A DNA stretch of 5,327 nucleotides from Magnetovibrio sp. (GCA_016763255.1 JAESUA010000260.1:1-5327); one strand, 5' to 3'; positions 1 to 5,327 are shown, counted from the stretch's first letter. Notes: a model not told the origin generated them from the sequence alone. Program-made: numbers and translations.

Positions 1-25
1 GGCGGCAGAGCAAAACTCTGCCGCC
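1..25 (-). promoter_or_regulatory. Perfect 10-bp GC-rich hairpin downstream of atpE
   Basis: GGCGGCAGAG (1-10) and CTCTGCCGCC (16-25) are perfect inverted arms around a five-base loop. The hairpin begins 18 bases after the atpE stop. The bases after it in the atpE direction are outside the window, so whether a T-run makes it an intrinsic terminator cannot be decided. It could be a leaky terminator or a 3' stabiliser that raises subunit c output over downstream Fo genes. Confidence 0.55.
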
Positions 26-43
26 AGAAACCGATAAACCTGA

Positions 44-271
44 TTAGAATACAAACAGGATCAAGAATGCGATCACCAGCGCGTAGAGCGCAACGGCTTC
101 AACCAGGGCGAAGCCCAGGATGGCGCGGCCAAAGACCTTGCTTTCGCTCGCCGGGTTGCGCGCGATAGCGCTGATCAAGGATGCGAAGATGTTGCCGATA
201 CCGGCGCCAACGCCACCCAGACCGATAACGGCCAGACCAGCACCAATCATTTTTGCGGCTTCAAGTTCCAT
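44..271 (-). CDS. atpE: F1Fo ATP synthase subunit c (proteolipid)
   Basis: This 75-residue hairpin protein forms the rotating c-ring of the Fo motor in the inner membrane. It is the normal length for the family. The first helix (about 8-35) carries the GVGAGIG glycine motif (20-26) that packs adjacent c subunits. The polar loop contains Arg38-Asn39-Pro40, which contacts the F1 central stalk. The second helix (about 47-73) carries the proton-binding carboxylate Glu58 in LVEAVALY. The residue after Glu58 is Ala, not the Ser typical of Na+-binding rings, which supports proton coupling. The start is ATG at 271 with AAAGGA eight bases upstream; the stop is TAA at 44-46. It follows atpB by 69 bases and is followed by a strong hairpin at the window edge. 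The genes for subunits b and b' are expected beyond the window but cannot be seen. Confidence 0.98.
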   Translation of the reverse strand: MELEAAKMIGAGLAVIGLGGVGAGIGNIFASLISAIARNPASESKVFGRAILGFALVEAVALYALVIAFLILFVF

Positions 272-272
272 G

Positions 273-302
273 GTTCAATTCCTTTAGTCGTTCGTCTTGA
301 AC
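273..302 (-). promoter_or_regulatory. atpE ribosome binding site within a possible hairpin loop
   Basis: AAAGGA (285-280 on the minus strand) is eight bases before the atpE ATG, a good match and spacing. It is flanked by GUUCAA (302-297) and UUGAAC (278-273), which can form a six-base-pair stem placing the binding site in an 18-base loop one base before the start codon. Subunit c is needed in many copies per complex, so a strong initiation site is expected. The ribosome binding site itself is clear; the hairpin is a prediction. Confidence 0.55.
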
Positions 303-340
303 AGAGGGTTGATTTCAATGAGTTCAGTATCCTGCGTGTC

Positions 341-1063
341 TTAGTGCAGGTGGATCGCATCATTCAGATACAGGCACGTCAGTACCGTAAAGACGTAGGC
401 CTGCAAGAAGGCGACCAAAAATTCAAAGCCGATCATCAAAACATCCACACCAAACGGCAGGATGCCAGCGACGCCCAGCGGCACGATAAATCCGGCAAAC
501 ACCTTCATCATGGTGTGTCCGGCCATCATATTGGCAAACAGGCGTACCGACAGGCTCACCGGGCGCGAGATATAAGAAATGATCTCGATCGGGATCATGA
601 TCGGCAGAACCGCGGCCGGTACGTCGGAAGGTACGAAGTAGCCCAAGAATTTCCAGCCGTGGCGGGCAATCGCCACCACGGTGATCATCACAAACACCGT
701 CATTGCCAGGACAAACGTCACAATGATGTGGCTGGTGAAGGTGAAGCTATAAGGCAAAAGGCCAAGCAGGTTGGCAAACAAGATGAACATGAACAGCGAA
801 AATACGAAGGGGAAGTACTTGCGTCCTTCGGAGCCGACATTGTCGCGCAGTAGACCTGCAACGAATTCGTAGCTCAATTCCGCCATGGATTGCCAGCGAC
901 CGGGGACCAAAGCGCGTCTGCGCATGCCCATGACCAAAAACATGGTGATGGATACCACCGTCAGCACCATGAAGGCACCTGAATTTGTTAGAGACGCATC
1001 CATGCCGCCGAGATTAATGTCGACGAGAGATTTGATCTCAAATTGTTCAATGGGGTTTGCCAC
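341..1063 (-). CDS. atpB: F1Fo ATP synthase subunit a
   Basis: Subunit a is the Fo stator protein that holds the two proton half-channels beside the c-ring in the inner membrane. From the preferred GTG start at 1063 it is 240 residues and begins MANPIEQFEI, a typical alphaproteobacterial N-terminus. Visible landmarks are a first membrane helix (about 29-47), the motif NLLGLLP (98-104), further helices at about 110-133 and 153-193, and a C-terminal helix pair. The essential arginine is Arg174 in SVRLFANMMAGH, with Asn178 and His183 following; Glu214 and Gln221 lie in EFLVAFLQAYVF. His183 and Glu214 sit where E. coli has Glu219 and His245. The reading frame stays open upstream to a TTG at 1084 (247 residues), but AGGCGG at 1073-1078 lies nine bases before the GTG and would be inside the longer version. 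The stop is TAA at 341-343. It sits between atpI and atpE. Confidence 0.97.
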   Translation of the reverse strand: MANPIEQFEIKSLVDINLGGMDASLTNSGAFMVLTVVSITMFLVMGMRRRALVPGRWQSMAELSYEFVAGLLRDNVGSEGRKYFPFVFSLFMFILFANLLGLLPYSFTFTSHIIVTFVLAMTVFVMITVVAIARHGWKFLGYFVPSDVPAAVLPIMIPIEIISYISRPVSLSVRLFANMMAGHTMMKVFAGFIVPLGVAGILPFGVDVLMIGFEFLVAFLQAYVFTVLTCLYLNDAIHLH

Positions 1064-1072
1064 GTCTTTTTT

Positions 1073-1078
1073 CCGCCT
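1073..1078 (-). promoter_or_regulatory. Ribosome binding site deciding the GTG start of atpB
   Basis: AGGCGG on the minus strand is nine bases before GTG at 1063-1061. The alternative TTG at 1084-1082 has only a weak AAAGAA-like match upstream, at about 1095-1100. There is no in-frame ATG nearby, so the gene must use a non-ATG codon. Confidence 0.6.
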
Positions 1079-1222
1079 GATCAAGTTGCGTGTCGTTCTT
1101 TAGTTCAGTTTGACCCGTATCTTATTCGGGGCCGAACCGCTTACATTGGCCCTTTTAAAGGCTCTGGGCGCTCAAACAAGCGTTTATGTTGCAGCGCATT
1201 CAAAAATCGCACTCTTCGTAAA

Positions 1223-1266
1223 CGTCTTGAACCGTGAGGGCAAGCCCCGAGGTTCGAAAAAAGACG
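1223..1266 (-). promoter_or_regulatory. Bulged stem-loop just after atpI
   Basis: In the minus-strand transcript CGUCUU pairs with AAGACG (1266-1261 with 1228-1223) and GAACC pairs with GGUUC (1255-1251 with 1233-1229). A five-base bulge UUUUC lies on one side, and an inner GGG/CCC pair is capped by CUUG. It starts eight bases after the atpI stop. It lacks a trailing U-run, so it is not an ordinary terminator; processing, partial attenuation or mRNA stabilisation are possible. Confidence 0.45.
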
Positions 1267-1274
1267 ATTTTTCA

Positions 1275-1664
1275 TTATTTTGAGGCGTTGTGATCTTTTG
1301 GATCTGATTTTGCCCCATTCGTTGCGTCTGAGCCCTCAGTTTCGTTCAATTCTTCCACCATTCTCATGGCAGTTTTATAGACGTTGTACATACCTGCCGC
1401 GCCACCAAGGAAGATAAAGATGATCATCATCCATGGTTTTGTGCCAAGCACACTGTCTAGCCACCATCCTAAACCGACCCCGACAATCAGCGCCGAAATA
1501 AGTTCGGTGCCGATGCGAAAGGCCTGACCCAGTCCTGAAACCTCATTTTTGAGCTTAGGTTCTTTCCGGGTTGGCCCTAATTCGACCGCACGCGCTTTTT
1601 TCAAACGCTTGCCCAGATCGTCGCCTCGCTCTTCCAATGTTCGTTCGGGGTCTTTATCAGTCAT
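1275..1664 (-). CDS. atpI: AtpI/AtpZ-family accessory protein of F1Fo ATP synthase
   Basis: This 129-residue membrane protein matches the small AtpZ/AtpI family (the former ATPase gene 1 group) found at the head of Fo gene clusters. It has a charged cytoplasmic N-terminus (about 1-48, rich in Lys, Arg, Glu and Asp), a first membrane helix at about 52-70 ending in GLGWWLD, a short turn, a second helix at about 78-98 containing FLGGAAGMYNVYKTA, and a polar acidic tail. The Gly-rich helices and the WWLD and GMYNVYKT motifs are the recognisable parts. Relatives are implicated in assembling or stabilising the c-ring, and in some bacteria in Mg2+/Ca2+ handling; which applies here cannot be read from sequence. 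It is not a stoichiometric subunit of the enzyme. The start is ATG at 1664 with a modest GGAAAAG ten bases upstream; the stop is TAA at 1275-1277. It is the first gene after the predicted promoter and precedes atpB by about 210 bases. Confidence 0.92.
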   Translation of the reverse strand: MTDKDPERTLEERGDDLGKRLKKARAVELGPTRKEPKLKNEVSGLGQAFRIGTELISALIVGVGLGWWLDSVLGTKPWMMIIFIFLGGAAGMYNVYKTAMRMVEELNETEGSDATNGAKSDPKDHNASK

Positions 1665-1684
1665 TTATGACTTTTCCATTCCCC

Positions 1685-1708
1685 GAAGTTGCCGACCTGA
1701 AGTTGCCG
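1685..1708 (-). repeat. Direct repeats in the predicted atpI leader
   Basis: CGGCAACTTC occurs twice on the minus strand (1708-1699 and 1694-1685) with a 14-base period. A diverged third relative, CCGGCCAAC, lies just upstream at 1721-1713. The repeats fall inside the predicted 5' untranslated leader of atpI. Their function is unknown. Confidence 0.45.
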
Positions 1709-1731
1709 GACTGTTGGCCGGAAGCGGGGGC

Positions 1732-1759
1732 ATCATAGCCATTGGCTTGACCCTGTCAA
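1732..1759 (-). promoter_or_regulatory. Near-consensus sigma-70 promoter for atpI-atpB-atpE
   Basis: On the minus strand the -35 box is TTGACA (1759-1754, six of six consensus bases) and the -10 box is TATGAT (1737-1732, five of six against TATAAT), with a 16-base spacer. The predicted start is near 1725, giving an untranslated leader of about 61 bases before the atpI ATG. It sits in the smc-atpI gap in the right direction. Expression was not tested, so this is a sequence prediction, but it is the best promoter match I found in the non-coding parts of the window. Confidence 0.68.
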
Positions 1760-1761
1760 GC
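1745..1761. promoter_or_regulatory. Palindrome overlapping the atp -35 box (candidate operator)
   Basis: GCTTGAC (1745-1751) and GTCAAGC (1755-1761) are perfect inverted 7-base arms separated by CCT. The right arm contains five of the six bases of the -35 box, and the whole element covers about -20 to -36 relative to the predicted start. A dimeric repressor bound here would block RNA polymerase. Part of the symmetry could be coincidental, because TTGAC is itself the promoter box. Confidence 0.4.
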
Positions 1762-1765
1762 ACAG

Positions 1766-1812
1766 CAACTGCTAATATAAGTGACTGATAATACAGTGTA
1801 TATTAGCAGTTG
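1766..1812. repeat. Perfect 14-bp inverted repeat between smc and atpI
   Basis: CAACTGCTAATATA (1766-1779) is perfectly inverted as TATATTAGCAGTTG (1799-1812), with 19 bases between. Inside, ACTG (1784-1787) and CAGT (1794-1797) form a smaller nested pair around ATAATA. The element is much richer in A and T than the flanking genes. It starts 20 bases after the smc stop, and its near arm lies at about -41 to -54 of the predicted atp promoter. No T-run follows the stem in either direction, so it is not a standard intrinsic terminator, although it would fold as a hairpin at the 3' end of the smc transcript. A regulator-binding site or UP-like element is the preferred reading. Confidence 0.6.
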
Positions 1813-1832
1813 TTGAAGTGAACTGTTTAGAC

Positions 1833-4800
1833 TCACTCCGACTCGTTAAATTTCTCTGCTTGTTCAAGGTCTACGCTGACCAATTGGCTGACGCCGCGTT
1901 CGCCCATGGTGACGCCGAACAAGCGGTCCATGCGGGCCATGGTCATGCGATGGTGGGTAATAATCATGAAGCGGGTGGTGCCGGTGGCGGCCATTTCTTC
2001 CAACATGGTGCAGAAACGATCAACATTGGCATCATCTAAGGGGGCGTCGACCTCATCGAGCACACAGATCGGTGCCGGATTGGTCAAAAACACAGCAAAC
2101 AACAGCGCCGTAGCGGTCAGTGCCTGCTCGCCACCCGACAGCAAAGACAGCACCTGCATGCGCTTGCCCGGCGGGCTGGCCATGATTTCCAGGCCCGAAT
2201 CCAACGGATCATCGCCTTCGATCAATTTTAGGTGGGCTTGGCCACCGCCAAACAGGCGCACGAACAGTTCTTGGAAGTGTTTGTCGACCTCGCGAAAAGA
2301 CGTCAGCAAGCGTTCGCGGCCCTCACGGTTCAATTCGTTGATGCCCCGGCGCAACTTTTCAATGGCTTCGATGAGATCGGTGCGTTCCGTCGTCAGGGTG
2401 TCAATTTGCAACCCCATTTCGCTCGATTCTTCTTCGGCGCGCAGATTGACCGGGCCCATGGTATCGCGTTCGCGACCCAAGCGTTCGACCTTGCGTTCGA
2501 CCGATTCAAGATCGGGCATTGGGGTGTTTTCGTCGTGTTCAGCCAGTTCGGCCAAATTGTTGGGGCCGCAGTCGAGCTTTTCTTTGACCCGCTCGCCAAT
2601 CGATTCGCAGGCCTGCTTGCCCTGTTCGACGGCCCCTTCGATGCGCACACGGGTTTCGCGTGCCAAAGCCAAATTGCTTTCGGATTCGCGCAGGCTTTTG
2701 TCGGATTCGGCCAACTTGCTTTCCGCCACCGCCAATTGGTCGGCAGCGTCTTTGCGTTTGGCTTCGGCGTTGTCGATCAAATCCAAAAGCTGTTGACGTT
2801 TTTCTTTGATCTCTTCCGGGCGCTGGGCCAATTCTTCCAACTCGCTGCGCACTTGGCCGGTGCGCTCTTCTAAATCGCAAATACGCTGGACGGCACCTTC
2901 GGCGCGTTCGGTCCACGAAGAAAGTTCGCGTTCGATGTCGGCTAAGCGCCGGGCACGTTCTTCGGCGTTGCGCTTGAGGCCGGAAAAAATACCCTGGCGT
3001 TCGACCTGCACGGTGCGCTTGTCGGCCAATTCTTCGCGAAGCCGCATGACGTCTTCACGAGCCTGATCGGTGTCTGGCAACTCGGCCAGCGCCATCTCGG
3101 ATTCAACACAGTTTTCCTTGGCCTCAGCGATGTCATGATCGACCGTTTCAATCGCGCTGACTACGGCTTCTAGTTTGGAGTTTTGTTCCGCAATTTGGGT
3201 GCGGATGGTGGCGACCTCGTCGCGGGCTTGGTTGTGGGCGGATTCGCGGTCGCGTAATGCCTGACGAGCGGCTCGTTCCGCATCGCGGGCGTCCTCGGCC
3301 GCTTCGCGTGCGCTTAGCGCCAATTCATCGGCTTCATCGACCTGGGCGGCGGCGGTGTCCAACTGACCGCGCACCTCTTTGAGGCGATTGAGCTGTTCCA
3401 AGCGCACCGCAGCCGCGGTTTGCGCGCCTTCGGTGATGGTGTAGCCGTCCCAACGCCAGAGGGCGCCTTCGCGGCTGACCAAGCGTTGGCCTTGTTTCAA
3501 ATCGCGGCTTAAGCGATCGCCACTTAATGCGTCTTCGACCACGCCAATTTGGCTGAGGCATCGCGCCAGTGCAGCCGGAGCCTGGGTGACGTCGCTCAAT
3601 GCGCGCGTACCATCGGGCAGGGCCATGGTTTCGGGGTATGGATCGAGCGCGGTCCAATGCACCGGTGCCGATTCGTCCGATGAAGCATCAAGTTCTTCAC
3701 CCAAGGCGGCACCCAGGGCGGCCTCATAGCCGGCCTCGACCGATACGGCGTCCAACATGGGAGGCCACATTTCCGGCTCACCGGTTTCTAGAACTTTGCC
3801 CAAGGCCTGCTCTTCGGCCTCAAGACGGGTCAGGGCCACACGGGCTTCTTGCAGTTGATGACGGACTTCGTCGGAGGCTTCTTGCGTGGTGAGAGAGGTT
3901 GTCTCCGCCATTTCGACATGCTCGCGGGCACCTGCGATGGCGTCTTGCGCGGCCTCAAGAATGTCTTGGGCGGCGTTGAGGCCGCTGGTTTGCTCGGTCA
4001 CGCGATCTAGGTGCTTGCGCTGGTCGTTCAAGTCGCGCAAGCGGTGGCTGAGGTTATCGATGCGGGTTTCAAGATCTTGAACCGAGCGACTGAGGCTGGC
4101 ACGTTCGGCCTCATCGGTGGTCAGCTTGTCGGTCATTTGGGTGTGGTTGTCTTCCAGCTGGTTAACGCTGGAGGTGGCTTCCTCAAAGCCAATTTGAGCC
4201 TCGACAATGGCCTCGGATTCGCCCTCTTGGGCTTCTTCCAACTCGACCTTTTCATGGGCCAGCCGTTCGGACGCCTGGGTTGCGTCTTCGGCCAAGTTGC
4301 GTTCGCGCGCGATGTCGTGGCTGACCTGTTCGAGGCGGTGAACACGATCCAGGCGGGCGTCTTCGATGCGTTTGACTTCTCCATCGAGACCGTTACGTGC
4401 CAAGCTGAGGCGCTGGAGTTCCGCGGCTGCCTCGGTTTCTGATTGGCGCAGGCCTGGTACCTCATCGGCGACGCCGACTTGGCTGGATGTTGCCCCCGCG
4501 ACCTGGGCGGTCAGTTGGGCGACGATGAGCTCGGCTTCCTTGAGCTTGTTGCGATCCGCTTCCAAGCCATCGATGGCCTGGGTCCAACGGATGTGAAACA
4601 GCAGTGCCTCGGCCTTTTTGATGTGATCGGACAAATTGCGGTAACGGTTGGCCTGACGGGCCTGCTTTTTCAAGCTTTGCAGCTGGCCTTCCAGGGTGAT
4701 GAGGATGTCATCCAGCCTTGAAAGGTTGTTTTCCGCGCCGCGCAGACGCAGTTCGGCTTCATGACGGCGCGAATGCAGGCCGGTGATGCCGGCGGCTTCT

Positions 4801-5297
4801 TCAAGCAATATGCGCCGGTCTTGGGGTTTGGCGGAAATCACTTGGCCGATTTTGCCTTGGCTGACCAGGGCGGTGGACCGTGAACCCGATGCGGCGTCGG
4901 CGAACAGCAATTGCACGTCTTTGGCGCGCACGTCCTTGCCGTTGACCTTATAGCTGGAGCCGCGATCGCGTTCGATCTTGCGCACCACTTCTAAATCTTC
5001 GGCATCGTTGAACATCGCCGGGGCGATGCGCATCCTGTTGTCCAGATGCAACACCACTTCGGCCACGTTGCGCGGTGGGCGGTTGGAGGTGCCACCGAAA
5101 ATGACGTCATCCATGGCCGAGCCACGCATCTGCTTGGCCGAGGTTTCGCCCATCACCCATTTCAGGGCTTCCACCAGATTGGACTTGCCGCACCCATTGG
5201 GGCCGACAACGCCGGTCAGACCGGGCTCAATGTTGAGCTCGGTCGGATCGACGAAGGATTTAAACCCCGTAAGTCTGAGCTTAGTGAAGCGCAGCAC
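1833..5297 (-). CDS. smc: Chromosome segregation protein SMC
   Basis: This 1154-residue protein is a full-length bacterial SMC, the core ATPase of the SMC-ScpAB condensin that loads on DNA and organises the chromosome. Domains in order: an N-terminal head with Walker A GPNGCGKSN at residues 32-40, an R-loop region (RGSAMDDVIFGG, 58-69) and a Q-loop glutamine near 147; a long Glu/Gln/Arg/Leu-rich coiled coil, about 175-500; a hinge at about 505-625; a returning coiled coil, about 630-1010; and a C-terminal head with signature LSGGEQ (1053-1058), Walker B ICVLDE (Asp1081, Glu1082), a D-loop to about 1091 and the switch His in ITHH (about 1115). All ATPase motifs are intact. The start is GTG at 5297, giving the family-typical LRFTKLRLTGFKSFVDP N-terminus, with GGGGGA at 5308-5313 ten bases upstream. 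The stop is TGA at 1833-1835. ScpA and ScpB are not in the window. The family call is certain; the exact start is very likely. Confidence 0.98.
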   Translation of the reverse strand: MLRFTKLRLTGFKSFVDPTELNIEPGLTGVVGPNGCGKSNLVEALKWVMGETSAKQMRGSAMDDVIFGGTSNRPPRNVAEVVLHLDNRMRIAPAMFNDAEDLEVVRKIERDRGSSYKVNGKDVRAKDVQLLFADAASGSRSTALVSQGKIGQVISAKPQDRRILLEEAAGITGLHSRRHEAELRLRGAENNLSRLDDILITLEGQLQSLKKQARQANRYRNLSDHIKKAEALLFHIRWTQAIDGLEADRNKLKEAELIVAQLTAQVAGATSSQVGVADEVPGLRQSETEAAAELQRLSLARNGLDGEVKRIEDARLDRVHRLEQVSHDIARERNLAEDATQASERLAHEKVELEEAQEGESEAIVEAQIGFEEATSSVNQLEDNHTQMTDKLTTDEAERASLSRSVQDLETRIDNLSHRLRDLNDQRKHLDRVTEQTSGLNAAQDILEAAQDAIAGAREHVEMAETTSLTTQEASDEVRHQLQEARVALTRLEAEEQALGKVLETGEPEMWPPMLDAVSVEAGYEAALGAALGEELDASSDESAPVHWTALDPYPETMALPDGTRALSDVTQAPAALARCLSQIGVVEDALSGDRLSRDLKQGQRLVSREGALWRWDGYTITEGAQTAAAVRLEQLNRLKEVRGQLDTAAAQVDEADELALSAREAAEDARDAERAARQALRDRESAHNQARDEVATIRTQIAEQNSKLEAVVSAIETVDHDIAEAKENCVESEMALAELPDTDQAREDVMRLREELADKRTVQVERQGIFSGLKRNAEERARRLADIERELSSWTERAEGAVQRICDLEERTGQVRSELEELAQRPEEIKEKRQQLLDLIDNAEAKRKDAADQLAVAESKLAESDKSLRESESNLALARETRVRIEGAVEQGKQACESIGERVKEKLDCGPNNLAELAEHDENTPMPDLESVERKVERLGRERDTMGPVNLRAEEESSEMGLQIDTLTTERTDLIEAIEKLRRGINELNREGRERLLTSFREVDKHFQELFVRLFGGGQAHLKLIEGDDPLDSGLEIMASPPGKRMQVLSLLSGGEQALTATALLFAVFLTNPAPICVLDEVDAPLDDANVDRFCTMLEEMAATGTTRFMIITHHRMTMARMDRLFGVTMGERGVSQLVSVDLEQAEKFNESE

Positions 5298-5307
5298 GTT
5301 TTCTAGT

Positions 5308-5313
5308 TCCCCC
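5308..5313 (-). promoter_or_regulatory. Ribosome binding site of smc
   Basis: On the minus strand GGGGGA lies ten bases before the GTG codon at 5297-5295. It supports this non-ATG start, which also matches the expected N-terminus of the family. A TAA triplet at 5318-5316, 18 bases before the start, could be the stop of a closely linked upstream gene, but too little sequence remains to tell. Confidence 0.65.
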
Positions 5314-5327
5314 AGTTAACCGATCAC

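Larger units (their letters stand above)
1064..1274 (-). other. atpI-atpB intergenic spacer, no gene seen
   Basis: This 211-base spacer contains the bulged stem-loop at 1223-1266, a few weak alternative pairings (for example GGGCC 1129-1133 with GGCCC 1148-1152, and CCCG 1114-1117 with CGGG 1127-1130), and the atpB ribosome binding site. I see no convincing promoter and no credible small gene; the only short frame with an ATG, starting near 1200, is 14 codons and lacks a good ribosome binding site. It probably acts as a structured leader between the two genes. Confidence 0.6.

Noticed and set aside
344..853. A 169-codon His/Gln/Arg-rich plus-strand frame
   Set aside because: It is the antisense of hydrophobic AtpB codons; its composition is an artefact and no homology is recognisable.
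1064..1084. TTG-initiated extension of atpB adding MIRRKKD
   Set aside because: The AGGCGG ribosome binding site would lie inside it, and the MANPIEQF start from GTG fits the family better. It cannot be fully excluded.
1158..1202. A 14-codon frame in the atpI-atpB gap as a possible leader peptide
   Set aside because: It has no well-spaced ribosome binding site and no attenuator-like arrangement of codons.
1680..1730. CCCCG/CGGGG pairing that could hide the atpI ribosome binding site
   Set aside because: One arm (about 1725-1729) lies almost entirely upstream of the predicted transcript start, so it would not be in the mRNA from that promoter.
1766..1812. Intrinsic terminator of smc
   Set aside because: No T-run follows the stem on the minus strand and the stem is AT-rich, so it does not fit a standard intrinsic terminator.
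1906..2796. A 296-codon open frame on the plus strand opposite smc
   Set aside because: The product is Ser/Arg/Pro-rich with no family resemblance and lies wholly antisense to conserved SMC head and coiled-coil sequence; it is a shadow frame.
2232..2873. A 213-codon plus-strand frame with a Phe-rich, membrane-like product
   Set aside because: Lys/Glu codons of the SMC coiled coil read in antisense give Phe, Leu and Val, which creates false hydrophobic proteins. No start-site or family support.
4011..4442. A 143-codon hydrophobic plus-strand frame
   Set aside because: The same antisense coiled-coil effect, lying opposite the SMC N-terminal arm.

Overview
The window is a housekeeping chromosomal segment from a moderate-GC alphaproteobacterium. 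All four genes lie on the minus strand and read right to left: smc, atpI, atpB, atpE. The alphaproteobacterial assignment rests on three things: the SMC hinge and ATPase-head sequence style; an AtpB whose two buried polar residues are swapped relative to E. coli (His after the essential Arg, Glu before the conserved Gln); and an Fo gene block starting with an AtpI/AtpZ-family gene and apparently separate from the F1 genes. I cannot name a genus from sequence alone; a Rhodospirillales-like lineage is an inference.

Layout by transcription. Smc (5297 to 1833) is a full-length chromosome-organising ATPase with a GTG start and a clear ribosome binding site. A 168-bp gap follows (1832-1665). It holds a perfect 14-bp inverted repeat (1766-1812), a second short palindrome (1745-1761) and a near-consensus sigma-70 promoter (TTGACA, 16-bp spacer, TATGAT, 1759-1732) facing atpI. 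The Fo block is therefore probably transcribed from its own promoter rather than only as the tail of smc. atpI (1664-1275) encodes a two-helix accessory protein of the synthase. A roughly 210-bp gap with a bulged stem-loop precedes atpB (subunit a, best start GTG at 1063). A 69-bp gap with a strong ribosome binding site inside a possible hairpin loop precedes atpE (subunit c, 271-44). A perfect GC-rich 10-bp hairpin (1-25) follows atpE at the window edge, where atpF-type genes would be expected next.

Functionally, AtpB and AtpE form the proton path and rotor of the Fo motor, and AtpI probably assists assembly. SMC is unrelated to energy metabolism and is only a neighbour. No mobile element, CRISPR array, tRNA, rRNA or novel protein system is visible. 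The features worth following up are non-coding: the operator-like repeats at the atp promoter and the RNA hairpins between the Fo genes, which could tune the very unequal subunit amounts the complex needs.
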